Shown: piece after piece, positions 27,096-35,483 of the stretch
Position numbering within the stretch: position 1 is the first letter of the stretch
Layout: every line of letters starts with the position of its first letter
Source of the DNA: Oceanospirillum linum
Lineage (GTDB): Bacteria > Pseudomonadota > Gammaproteobacteria > Pseudomonadales > Halomonadaceae
DNA: 64,000 bases
Direction: 5' to 3'
NCBI RefSeq assembly: GCF_900182785.1
Contig: NZ_FXTS01000003.1
Span: 507,364-571,363, forward strand
Program-made: the position numbers and the translations under genes
The notes under the pieces: model-generated
Seen by the model: the letters and a program-made list of their open reading frames with translations, nothing else
Databases searched by the model: none
Told to the model about the DNA's origin: nothing

Positions 27096-28361
27096 GTGCT
27101 GCGCTCTCTTTTTCATCATGCTGATCAATTGCTTACGCAATATCGTCCTTTCTGGCAGATGCGCCCTTTCTATATCCGGCAACTCAGTGAGTGTAGTCAG
27201 TTGCCGGAGCATCTTCTGTCTAAGCTAACAAAATTGGATCAGAAAGAATTTGAGCAATTAAGTCAAAACTCAGAGGCAAGCCAGCAATGGCTGCAACCCT
27301 GGCTACCTTGCCTGGACGAATTAGAACAGATTCAGCGCAGCATTCCTGGTGTGGATAACTCTGAAACGTCCTCACAGCAGGACTCAGTGAGCATAAAACA
27401 TTTGAGCACAGGAATTCCCGGTCGCAAATGGAGCCAGATTGAGCAGTTTATTAATTCCCTGCCAATTACTGGAGACACAGCAAAGCACAAACTACTCGAA
27501 TGGTGTGCCGGCAAAGGTCATCTGGGCCGGCTGCTGTCCATCCGTAAAGGCTATGAGGTCACCAGTCTTGAGTGGCAACACAGCCTTTGTATTCAGGGTG
27601 AAGCGCTGATCCATCAGCAAAAAAAACGCTATCCACAACTGCAACAACGCATGCAGCAAGGTGATGCACTGTCTGATGATGTGTCCCGACTTTTAAATCA
27701 GCATAATACTGCCGTCGCTCTTCATGCCTGTGGTGATCTGCATACTCACCTGATCAGCCAGTGCTGTAACTCTGCACAAGCTATTAAACAGCTTGCGGTT
27801 GCGCCCTGTTGTTATCACCTGACCGCAGATGATATTTATCAGCCGCTGTCGAAGGCGGGGCAGGGTAGCCTGTTAAGCCTCGATCGACAGGACCTGAAAA
27901 TCCCGCTGCAGGAAACTGTCACTGGTGGTCAGCGTGTCAGCCGCTTGCGGGATATCGAACTGCACTGGCGTTTAAGCTTCGATTTTTTGCGCCAGTCACT
28001 GACAGGGGAAACCCGTTATAAACCTCTGCCTGCTTTTCCTAAAAAACTGCTCTCCGGTGAATTCAACGATTTTGTCCTCTGGGCTCTGATCAATCGTGAG
28101 CTGTTAAGCGATAATCATGACTCCGACAATTTGCCCTTCAACGAACGAGAAATGTCTCAGGCGTTAACGGAAGGGGCTGAAAAGCTGCTTGTGGTACGCA
28201 AGCTGGAATGGCTGCAAAGCCATTTTCGGCGTGTGTTGGAAATATGGCTGGTAGCAGATCGTGCACTGGCGCTTGAAGAAGCAGGGTTTCACGTGGAACT
28301 TTATCAGTTCTGCGATAAAGCTGTCAGTCCGAGAAACCTGCTGATTCTGGCTCGGCGATAA
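27096..28361 (+). CDS. METTL25-like class I SAM methyltransferase of unknown substrate
   Basis: A 421-residue predicted methyltransferase of the Methyltransf_32 type, a family shared with eukaryotic METTL25-like proteins. The SAM site is KLLEWCAGKGHLGRLLS (about 128-144), followed by ALHACGDLHTHLI and the diagnostic APCCYHL. A helical N-terminal region of about 125 residues precedes it, and a C-terminal helical part follows. Start is GTG 27096, set by AGAGG five bases upstream; no ATG nearby fits. Its stop abuts the stop of the converging DMT transporter gene. A parS-like sequence lies in its 3' end. The methylated substrate (RNA, protein or small molecule) is not known to me. Confidence 0.8.
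   Translation: MLRSLFHHADQLLTQYRPFWQMRPFYIRQLSECSQLPEHLLSKLTKLDQKEFEQLSQNSEASQQWLQPWLPCLDELEQIQRSIPGVDNSETSSQQDSVSIKHLSTGIPGRKWSQIEQFINSLPITGDTAKHKLLEWCAGKGHLGRLLSIRKGYEVTSLEWQHSLCIQGEALIHQQKKRYPQLQQRMQQGDALSDDVSRLLNQHNTAVALHACGDLHTHLISQCCNSAQAIKQLAVAPCCYHLTADDIYQPLSKAGQGSLLSLDRQDLKIPLQETVTGGQRVSRLRDIELHWRLSFDFLRQSLTGETRYKPLPAFPKKLLSGEFNDFVLWALINRELLSDNHDSDNLPFNEREMSQALTEGAEKLLVVRKLEWLQSHFRRVLEIWLVADRALALEEAGFHVELYQFCDKAVSPRNLLILARR
28285..28300. other. parS-like site (13 of 16)
   Basis: GTTTCACGTGGAAC (28286-28299) matches the inner 14 bases of the ParB site TGTTTCACGTGAAACA with one change; counting all 16 positions there are three changes. It lies within the end of the methyltransferase gene, about 8 kb from parB. 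The same inner 14 bases occur again at 37153-37166 in recF. Confidence 0.55.
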
Positions 28362-29249
28362 TCACGACGCTTTTTTGTGATTTGGACTCAGTTTCAGCTT
28401 TTTCTGTTCAGCGCGAACATTGATCAGATTACCACTAAACATCACGGCAGCCCCTACGAGCACCCAGATATCCACCGACTCCTGATAAAGCAGATAGCCA
28501 ACACACATAATCAGAGGTAAACGTAGAAAATCCATCGGCACAACCACGGTTGCATCCGCCAGTTTAAATGCACGGGTCATGCAGTAATGAGCACTCATCG
28601 CCGTCACACCCACGAGAACGATCCAGGGCAACATCTCCCAACTTGGCCACTGCCAGTCTAAAACGCTGGGTATCATGCCAAAGGGCAGCTGCATGAGGGT
28701 CATATAAAACAGAATGGTCAAAGGTGCGTCGGTAGCTGAAAGCGCTTTGGTCTGGATATAAGAAAAGGCATAGCCGACAGCGCCGGCCAAAACCGCGAAG
28801 GCAGCAGGATTAAGCCCTTCGCTTGTCGGTCTCAGAATCATCAGCAGCCCGGTAAGACCGAGCACCAAAGCGATGATACGGGCAAGGGAAAGTTTTTCAC
28901 CCAACAGAAAAAAAGCAAACAGCGCTGTCCAAACCGGGGTCGTGAATTCGATAGCGATCACCTCAGCTAAGGAGATATACGCTAGCCCGTAGAACCAGCC
29001 GTACTGTCCGGCATAGTGGGCTATATTCCTCAAACCATGACGCATCAGATGCTGCGTTTTCATCAGATGTAAACCCTGGTATGAAATCAGAGCACTGATC
29101 AAAAAAACACCGATAACACTGCGGAAGAAGAGAATATGGTAGGTTTCAAGCTCAGCGGAAAGCTCACGACCTGAAACAGCCATCGCCATAAAGGAGAGCA
29201 GTGCACCGGACATCCACAAGGCTGCCCGAACCGGTTTACTGAATTCCAT
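28362..29249 (-). CDS. EamA/DMT-family transporter
   Basis: A 295-residue inner-membrane protein with about ten hydrophobic segments arranged as two EamA repeats (about 10-140 and 150-280), typical of drug/metabolite transporters. The repeats show IEFTTPVWTALFAFFLLGEKL and DFLRLPLIMCVGYLLYQES, the usual end-of-repeat Glu. The N terminus is cytoplasmic (MEFSKPVRAALWMSG). It lies 28 bases downstream of mnmE on the same strand and probably is co-transcribed with it; its stop is adjacent to that of the converging methyltransferase gene. The exported compound cannot be named. Confidence 0.85.
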   Translation of the reverse strand: MEFSKPVRAALWMSGALLSFMAMAVSGRELSAELETYHILFFRSVIGVFLISALISYQGLHLMKTQHLMRHGLRNIAHYAGQYGWFYGLAYISLAEVIAIEFTTPVWTALFAFFLLGEKLSLARIIALVLGLTGLLMILRPTSEGLNPAAFAVLAGAVGYAFSYIQTKALSATDAPLTILFYMTLMQLPFGMIPSVLDWQWPSWEMLPWIVLVGVTAMSAHYCMTRAFKLADATVVVPMDFLRLPLIMCVGYLLYQESVDIWVLVGAAVMFSGNLINVRAEQKKLKLSPNHKKAS

Positions 29250-29277
29250 AACTTATCATCCTGACCCGGTTAGCGTC

Positions 29278-30654
29278 TTACTTACCAACACAGAAAGAGC
29301 CGAAGATCTTACCCAGCAGGTCGTCGGCACTCATCTGTCCGGTGATCTCACCCAGCGCCTGTTGTGCCATGCGCAGGTCTTCTGCCAGCAGTTCACCTGC
29401 ACCCATATTCAGCAGCTGATAGTGGCCGTTATTAATAAACTCACCGGCCTGTTCCAGTGCATCCAGATGACGGCGACGGGCACTGAAACCACCTTCGGTA
29501 CTGCCGGTATAACCCACGGTCTCTTTCAGGTGCTGCGTCAAATTATCCACACCCTCGCCGGAACGGGCACAAAGCCGGATCACCGGTCGCTCTGTGGACA
29601 AATCAATGCCTGCTGTTTCACCGCTCTGGTCAATCTTGTTGCGGACGACGGTTACCGGTACGGAAGGGGGCAGCTGGTCGATAAACTCCGGCCATAAGGT
29701 ATGGGGGTCGTTAACCTGAGTTGCGGTACTGTCGACCATCAGCAAAACACGGTCGGCCTGTTTGATCTCATTCCAGGCCCGCTCAACACCAATTTTTTCA
29801 ACCTGATCCGGGGTTTCACGAAGACCCGCGGTATCAACAATATGCAGAGGCATACCATCAATATGAATCTGTTCCCGCAAGACATCCCGGGTAGTTCCGG
29901 CAATATCCGTGACGATGGCGCTGTCTTTACCGGACAGGCAGTTCAGCAAGCTGGATTTACCGGCATTAGGACGCCCGGCAATCACAACGGTCATACCTTC
30001 CTGCATAAGAGCTCCCTGGCTGGCGCTGTCTTGCACCTGTCGCAACTCCTCTCGAATAGCATTAAGATCTGCCATTACTTTGCCGTCTGCCAGAAAATCG
30101 ATCTCTTCCTCCGGAAAGTCGATCGCCGCTTCCACATATATTCGCAGGTTGGTTAACTTATCCACAAGTTGATGAACTTTCTCAGAAAAAGCCCCCTGTA
30201 AAGAGCGCACCGCATTACGGGCTGCTTGCTCCGAAACACTATCGATCAGGTCGGCAATCGCTTCGGCTTGAGCCAGATCCATCTTATCATTCAGGAATGC
30301 CCGCTCAGAGAACTCACCGGGTCGAGCCATGCGTACGCCACAGGCTAAAACCCGTTTCAGCATCATATCCATAATGATGGGGCCACCGTGACCTTGAAGC
30401 TCCAGCACATCTTCGCCGGTAAAAGAGTTGGGGCCAGGAAAATACAGGGCGATACCTTCATCCATCACACCGCCATCTTCACTATAAAAAGGGCCGTAAT
30501 GGGCATAGCGGGGTTTCGGTATAACACCAAGTAGCTGTTCAGCCAATAAGGCAGATTTTGGTCCAGAGACGCGAATAATACCCACACCGCCACGACCCGG
30601 AGGGGTTGCCTGTGCAGCAATCGTATCAATGGTGTATGCAGCGCTCTGTGTCAT
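29278..30654 (-). CDS. mnmE: tRNA-modifying GTPase MnmE
   Basis: The GTPase partner of MnmG in wobble-uridine modification. I set the start at ATG 30654 (MTQSAAYTIDTIAAQATPPG); an upstream 13-codon extension is open but not family-like. This gives 458 residues (E. coli 454). The N-terminal folate-binding domain has TIAAQATPPGRGGVGIIRVSG; the G domain (about 215-380) has GRPNAGKSSLLN, DIAGTTRD, DTAGLRET and RNKID; the C terminus ends GKIFGSFCVGK with the conserved CxGK cysteine. It is separated from mnmG by deaD, a methyltransferase gene and a transporter gene, whereas these two are usually neighbours. Confidence 0.96.
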   Translation of the reverse strand: MTQSAAYTIDTIAAQATPPGRGGVGIIRVSGPKSALLAEQLLGVIPKPRYAHYGPFYSEDGGVMDEGIALYFPGPNSFTGEDVLELQGHGGPIIMDMMLKRVLACGVRMARPGEFSERAFLNDKMDLAQAEAIADLIDSVSEQAARNAVRSLQGAFSEKVHQLVDKLTNLRIYVEAAIDFPEEEIDFLADGKVMADLNAIREELRQVQDSASQGALMQEGMTVVIAGRPNAGKSSLLNCLSGKDSAIVTDIAGTTRDVLREQIHIDGMPLHIVDTAGLRETPDQVEKIGVERAWNEIKQADRVLLMVDSTATQVNDPHTLWPEFIDQLPPSVPVTVVRNKIDQSGETAGIDLSTERPVIRLCARSGEGVDNLTQHLKETVGYTGSTEGGFSARRRHLDALEQAGEFINNGHYQLLNMGAGELLAEDLRMAQQALGEITGQMSADDLLGKIFGSFCVGK

Positions 30655-30794
30655 GGCCAAAATCCCCGTAATAATCTTAGTGTTGAACAACAATGGTCAG
30701 GCTTACATCAAAATACCGAATGATATCCAAACCGCTTACTTTAGGCTTAAGCTAAACCCGCATGAATAACTTAAAACAGGTTGTGGGTAAAACG

Positions 30795-30818
30795 AAAAAA
30801 GCCCCCGAAGGGGCTTTT
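30795..30818 (-). terminator. Terminator after yidC
   Basis: A 9-bp perfect stem AAAAGCCCC / GGGGCTTTT with a CGAA (TTCG on the minus strand) tetraloop and a T run, just past the yidC stop codon. It separates the rpmH-rnpA-yidC unit from mnmE. Confidence 0.9.
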
Positions 30819-30838
30819 CAAGCAAAAATTAGCCGATG

Positions 30839-32506
30839 CTAAGCTTTTGCTTTTTTATCATCACTGCCTTCTTCAATACGCTTGGTAATGACATATTGCT
30901 GAGCGATAGACAGTACGTTATTCACAACCCAGTACAGTACCAGACCCGCAGGGAACCACAGGAAGAAGACTGTAAAGACAACAGGCAGTGCTTTCATCAG
31001 CTTCGCCTGCATCGGATCGGGAGGCGTTGGGTTCAACAGCTGCTGAATAAACATGGAGGCACCCATAATAATCGGCAGCACAAAGTACGGATCTTTTACC
31101 GAGAGATCTTCAATCCAAAGCATGAAGGGTGCATGGCGCAATTCCACACTTTCCATCAGCATCCAGTACAAGGCAATAAATACCGGCATCTGGATCAGAA
31201 TTGGCAGACAACCACCAATAGGGTTGATCTTCTCTTTCTTATACAGCTCCATCATCGCCTGAGACATCTTCTGACGATCTTCACCATATTTTTCTTTCAT
31301 CCGCTGCAGTTCCGGACCGACACGGCGCATATTCGCCATGGAGCGGTATGCAGATGCAGACAGGTGGAAGAATGCCGCCTTAATCATCACGGTCAGGATA
31401 ATAATCGACCAGCCCCAGTTACCCAGGAAACCATGAAGCAGGTTGAGCATCCAGAATAGGGGTTGTGCGATAAACCAGAGCCAACCGAAGTCAACGGTCA
31501 ATTCCAGGTTTGGAGCGGCTGACTCCAGCTGCTCCTGCACCTTAGGACCAACATATAAGTTGCTGCCCAAAGTAACTTGCTCACCAGGTTGCAGAACCGT
31601 TTCAGGGCTGGAGAAACCTACGATGTTATCACCCCGGGATGTGCTCCGGGTGCTGTACTCCTGTTTGATATTCTGATCAGGAATCCAGGCGCTGACAAAG
31701 TAGTGCTGGATCATCGCAACCCAACCACCTACTGATTCACGCTTAACATCCGCTTCCTGAATATCTTCAAACGTGATTTTTTCATATTTCTCGTTAGCTG
31801 TAGAAATAGCAGCTCCCAGATAGGAGACCATGCCCATGCCTTCAGCCTGAGTCGGATCTGGCGAGTTATCACGCTTTAATTGAGCAAAGTAATAACCAGA
31901 CCAGGTTTCACTACCGGCATTATTGACAAGGTACTCAACACGAATGTTGTAACTGTCCCGCTTCAGAGTGAAGCGCTTAGTGATTTGCACGCCGGTGCTC
32001 TGAACAAAATTCAGGTCAACCTGAAGGCTATTTTCACCTTCCGTTAGCTCATAACTGGTTTTTTCTGCGCTGAACAGAGGACGACCGCCACGGGAAGCAT
32101 CCGGGCCATTGACACCAGCCAGACCGCTTTGCGCAACATAAGTACGGACTTTACTACGTTCCAGCAAAACAAAAGGAGTATCCGAAGTACTCACCTGAGC
32201 AAGATGCTCCGGGAGTGCTGCAAAAACGATGTCACCGCCTTTTGGATCGATACGAAGATCCAATACGTTGGTGCGCACTTCAATCAGAGAAGTACTGGCT
32301 TCTGACGTGTTAGGCAAGTCGCCACGGGTAGAATTCTGGGGGATATCTTCCTGGACCAGATCATTCCCTGACGATGCTTCAGATGGAAGAGTATTCTGTA
32401 CCACAGGTGCCTGAGCTTGTGGGCCATAATCTTTATTCCACTGAACCACCATCAGATAAGATACTAAGGCCAGGGAGATGATCAAAAATAAACGTTTGAC
32501 GTCCAT
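30839..32506 (-). CDS. yidC: Membrane protein insertase YidC
   Basis: A 555-residue inner-membrane insertase that works alone or with SecYEG. It begins MDVKRLFLIISLALVSYLMVVQWNKDYGP, the first membrane segment, followed by a low-complexity linker and the periplasmic P1 beta domain (about 65-330). The conserved C-terminal core (about 345-545) holds GNWGWSIIILTVMIKAAFFHLSASAYRSMANM, LYKKEKINPIGGCLPILIQMPVFIALYWML and the final PAGLVLYWVVNNVLSIAQQ, with a basic tail. Length matches E. coli (548). It follows rnpA with only 110 bases between; the usual yidD is missing. Confidence 0.97.
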   Translation of the reverse strand: MDVKRLFLIISLALVSYLMVVQWNKDYGPQAQAPVVQNTLPSEASSGNDLVQEDIPQNSTRGDLPNTSEASTSLIEVRTNVLDLRIDPKGGDIVFAALPEHLAQVSTSDTPFVLLERSKVRTYVAQSGLAGVNGPDASRGGRPLFSAEKTSYELTEGENSLQVDLNFVQSTGVQITKRFTLKRDSYNIRVEYLVNNAGSETWSGYYFAQLKRDNSPDPTQAEGMGMVSYLGAAISTANEKYEKITFEDIQEADVKRESVGGWVAMIQHYFVSAWIPDQNIKQEYSTRSTSRGDNIVGFSSPETVLQPGEQVTLGSNLYVGPKVQEQLESAAPNLELTVDFGWLWFIAQPLFWMLNLLHGFLGNWGWSIIILTVMIKAAFFHLSASAYRSMANMRRVGPELQRMKEKYGEDRQKMSQAMMELYKKEKINPIGGCLPILIQMPVFIALYWMLMESVELRHAPFMLWIEDLSVKDPYFVLPIIMGASMFIQQLLNPTPPDPMQAKLMKALPVVFTVFFLWFPAGLVLYWVVNNVLSIAQQYVITKRIEEGSDDKKAKA

Positions 32507-32542
32507 GGGTATGCTCTTACCGGATTCGTGTTGAAAAATGAA

Positions 32543-32608
32543 ATGCTATTTTGAGTGTGGCGCTGCTCTCTGGCAAGCCATACCAGGGATAAATCTTTGA
32601 AATAGCAT
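32543..32608 (-). other. rnpA-yidC gap: inverted repeat, 20-codon frame, no yidD
   Basis: The gap of 110 bases holds a perfect 9-base inverted repeat ATGCTATTT (32543-32551) / AAATAGCAT (32600-32608). Between the arms, on the minus strand, a 20-codon frame (32608-32546) reads MLFQRFIPGMACQRAAPHSK. The FQRFI part faintly recalls the start of YidD (RFYQRFISP), so it could be a decayed remnant, but the evidence is thin. YidD with its CRFxPTCS motif is not found here. Confidence 0.3.
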
Positions 32609-32616
32609 CAGGATTG

Positions 32617-33039
32617 TTATTTTTCCGGACGAGGTTTCCGCTTACCACGAGATTTGTGGTCGGACTTTTGACCGGATAGCTTCTTGCGGTGCAATGTCTC
32701 TAGCCGTTTCCAAGCCAAATTAAGCTGGTGAGCATATTCTTCTGAAGAGAGATCACTGAGACCCTTCTGGGTGAGTAAGACAAGATCCATCGCGGGCATC
32801 TGATGCTTATTCAACCGAAACGATTCACGGGTAAGACGTCTGATCCGATTTCGATCAACAGCTCGACGAAGATTTTTTTTAGCCAGAATCTGGCCGATGC
32901 GAGGATGGGGCAGAGCATTGGGACGGGCAAGAATCATAAAACAACGACCAAACACTTTGATCTGGACGTCATCAAATACGGAGCGGTAATCCCCGGCAGT
33001 CAGAAGCCTGACATCCCGGGGAAACCCGTAACTGGTCAT
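32617..33039 (-). CDS. rnpA: Ribonuclease P protein component
   Basis: The 140-residue basic protein subunit of RNase P, which trims tRNA 5' ends. The family core LAKKNLRRAVDRNRIRRLTRESFR (about 52-75) contains the RNR motif that binds RNA. The beginning MTSYGFPRDVRLLTAGDYRSVF fits. The C-terminal end (residues 115-140, KKLSGQKSDHKSRGKRKPRPEK part) is a long lysine/arginine tail, longer than in E. coli (119 residues). It lies 27 bases after rpmH on the same strand, the usual pair. Confidence 0.95.
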   Translation of the reverse strand: MTSYGFPRDVRLLTAGDYRSVFDDVQIKVFGRCFMILARPNALPHPRIGQILAKKNLRRAVDRNRIRRLTRESFRLNKHQMPAMDLVLLTQKGLSDLSSEEYAHQLNLAWKRLETLHRKKLSGQKSDHKSRGKRKPRPEK

Positions 33040-33066
33040 CGTGCTAATAAATCAGCAAACCAGAAA

Positions 33067-33201
33067 TCAGGCACTCAGACGTACGCGGCCTTTGGCACGA
33101 CGACGAGTGATGATTTTACGACCATTTTTGGTCGCCATACGAGCACGGAATCCGTGATTACGCTTGCGTTTCAGAACGCTTGGTTGAAAAGTTCTTTTCA
33201 T
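33067..33201 (-). CDS. rpmH: 50S ribosomal protein L34
   Basis: A 44-residue, very basic ribosomal protein. The minus strand reads MKRTFQPSVLKRKRNHGF followed by RARMATKNGRKIITRRRAKG and ending RVRLSA, a near-perfect L34. Start ATG at 33201, stop at 33067-33069. It is first in the rpmH-rnpA-yidC row and its promoter must lie in the origin-like region to the right, which it shares divergently with dnaA. Confidence 0.98.
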   Translation of the reverse strand: MKRTFQPSVLKRKRNHGFRARMATKNGRKIITRRRAKGRVRLSA

Positions 33202-33322
33202 GACTGTATTCCCACACTTTCACTTTCAAAATGGCGCAGAAAGTGCGCCTAGTCTTTGATCAGGGCGGAGATTCTAGAGAATAACGCCTGAGACTTCAAA
33301 TATTTCCTGAAGAAAAAGTGGT

Positions 33323-33825
33323 TGTGCATAACTTTATTCGCCAAGAACTCACCTTAGATGCCTGAATTTTAAGCATTAAGCAGCGGCTTTGCATCCTTAA
33401 AATCTTCTGCACGATGGTTAAGACTTCTCCGCCAGTATTTTAACTCAGAGGATTTTCACTGATTACTTGGCAGGAACTCTCTGGAAGATCTAAACAGAAC
33501 AGTTATCCAAGTTGTAAACATAATCAATATAGATTTATTAAATAAAGAAAGATAATAGTAGTGATATATATAGAAGAAAGACTTTTCTGTGGATAAGCGA
33601 CTAGAACCCACAGGCTGACTGATTTGAGCCATTGTATAACCCAGAAGATAAAAACCATTTTAATTGTCAGTATGCTCGGAGCGAGCTGTGGATAAGATTA
33701 CACCTTATACACATGCAAAATTATCCCTTGTTTGCTCCCCAGTGCTTAACCTAACCAGGCGACCCTGTTATCCACAGCTGTAAAAGTAATGAAATTCCCT
33801 GATATCATGCGCTGCATGTGGATAA
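33323..33825. other. oriC: Probable replication origin oriC (rpmH-dnaA region)
   Basis: The 674-base gap between rpmH and dnaA holds four perfect DnaA boxes: TGTGGATAA at 33588-33596, 33687-33695 and 33817-33825, and TTATCCACA at 33768-33776. Consensus-fitting boxes TTATGCACA (33323-33331, reverse) and TTATACACA (33705-33713) are also present, with a weaker TTATCCAAG at 33503. An AT-rich tract at about 33515-33575 lies left of the first perfect box and contains GATAATAGTAG, resembling DnaA-trio repeats that guide strand opening. Pseudomonas origins lie in this same place. The gap also carries the rpmH and dnaA promoters. No long GATC cluster is present. Confidence 0.75.
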
Positions 33826-33875
33826 CCTAAGCCTTAACCGATAAAATGATCCTTTGTTTTTCTTGGGGATCGACT

Positions 33876-35387
33876 GTGTCTTTAGCACTTTGGCAGAAAT
33901 GCTTAGGTTACTTACAGGATGAGCTGCCTTCTCAGCAGTTTAATACCTGGATTCGCCCTCTTCAGGCTGATACTGAAGGGCAAAGTCTGAAACTGTTAGC
34001 ACCTAACCGTTTTGTTCTCCAGTGGGTCTCTGATAAATATCTGGCACGGATTTCTGAACTGTTGAATGAGCTGAGTAATGATCAGCCACCGCAGCTTATT
34101 CTGGAGATTGGCAGTAAACGAACGGCTTCAGCCCCTGAGGCAACGACACGACCTGTAACGCCGCCTGGTGTGATTGTCCGTACATCCCCACCACGACCTC
34201 ACTTTGTCCAGGAGCCCGAGCCAGAGTCATCAGCAGACACCTCTGGTAAGCTGAATTCCACTCAGGCATCTTCAGGCAGGAGTGTTGCTTCACCTTCTGG
34301 CCAGAACTCAGGTACGTCTTCGGTCAAGTCTGAGCGTACGGTGCAGGTTGATGGGGCGCTGAAACACCAGAGTGCTCTGAACCCTAACCACACTTTTGAA
34401 ACCTTTGTGGAAGGTAAATCCAATCAGCTGGCCCGGGCTGCATCCCGACAGGTTGCTGAAAACCCCGGTGGAGCTTATAACCCGTTGTTTCTGTATGGCG
34501 GGGTAGGTTTAGGTAAAACTCACCTTATGCACGCTGTGGGAAACTTTCTGGTACAGCAAAACCCCAATGCCAAGGTGATGTACCTCCACTCTGAACGTTT
34601 TGTAGCGGATATGGTGAAAGCTCTTCAGCTGAATGCGATTAATGACTTTAAACGTCTCTACCGTAGTGTGGATGCCCTGCTGATCGATGATATTCAGTTT
34701 TTTGCCGGTAAAGAGCGCTCACAGGAAGAGTTTTTCCATACGTTTAATGCTCTGCTTGAAGGCGGGCAGCAGATGATTCTGACCAGTGATCGTTTTCCAA
34801 AGGAGATCAGTGGTATGGAGGAGCGTTTAAAATCTCGCTTTGGTTGGGGTTTAACGGTGGCAATTGATCCGCCGGAGCTGGAAACCCGAGTAGCGATTCT
34901 TAAAAAGAAAGCAGACCAGGCGAGAGTTTTATTATCTGATGATGCTGCTTTCTTCATCGCCCAGAAAATCCGCTCCAATGTGCGGGATCTTGAAGGTGCA
35001 CTGAAAAAAGTGATTGCGGATTCTCACTTCAGAGGACAGCCCATCACCACTGACTTTATCCGGGAATCTCTGCGCGATCTGTTTGCGGTTCAGGATAAGC
35101 AGGTTGGTATCGATAATATTCAGCGTACTGTGGCGGAATACTACAGCATTAAAGTGCCGGATCTTTTATCGAAACGACGAAGCCGCTCGGTTGCCCGACC
35201 ACGTCAGGTCGCTATGGCGTTGGCGAAAGAACTGACAAATCACAGTTATCCTGAGATTGGTGATGCTTTTGGCGGGCGTGATCACACCACCGTTTTGCAT
35301 GCTTGTCGTAAAGTAAAAGAGTTACAGGAAGAGAATGCTGAGATCCGTGAGGACTACAAAAGCCTCTTAAGAGCGCTGACCAGCTAA
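33876..35387 (+). CDS. dnaA: Chromosomal replication initiator DnaA
   Basis: The 503-residue AAA+ initiator that binds the DnaA boxes and opens oriC. I chose the GTG at 33876 (VSLALWQKCLGYLQDELP) because TTGGGGA lies six bases upstream and the family starts there; ten earlier codons are open. Domain I is residues 1-90, domain II a Ser/Pro-rich linker (about 90-165), domain III has LYGGVGLGKTHLMHAVGN (Walker A), LLIDDIQFFAGKE (Walker B) and the arginine-finger region, and domain IV has the DNA-binding GGRDHTTVLHACRKV. Boxes in front of the gene suggest self-repression. Confidence 0.97.
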   Translation: MSLALWQKCLGYLQDELPSQQFNTWIRPLQADTEGQSLKLLAPNRFVLQWVSDKYLARISELLNELSNDQPPQLILEIGSKRTASAPEATTRPVTPPGVIVRTSPPRPHFVQEPEPESSADTSGKLNSTQASSGRSVASPSGQNSGTSSVKSERTVQVDGALKHQSALNPNHTFETFVEGKSNQLARAASRQVAENPGGAYNPLFLYGGVGLGKTHLMHAVGNFLVQQNPNAKVMYLHSERFVADMVKALQLNAINDFKRLYRSVDALLIDDIQFFAGKERSQEEFFHTFNALLEGGQQMILTSDRFPKEISGMEERLKSRFGWGLTVAIDPPELETRVAILKKKADQARVLLSDDAAFFIAQKIRSNVRDLEGALKKVIADSHFRGQPITTDFIRESLRDLFAVQDKQVGIDNIQRTVAEYYSIKVPDLLSKRRSRSVARPRQVAMALAKELTNHSYPEIGDAFGGRDHTTVLHACRKVKELQEENAEIREDYKSLLRALTS

Positions 35388-35483
35388 GCTGGGTTGTCCC
35401 GGTATTGAAAGAAAAAACGAATTAAGTGTGTCTGAAGCATTGAATACTTCAACATCAGTTAAATTTTTATGGAATAGTCTGTT

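Noticed and set aside
30782..30790. DnaA-like TGTGGGTAA near mnmE
   Set aside because: One isolated mismatch box.
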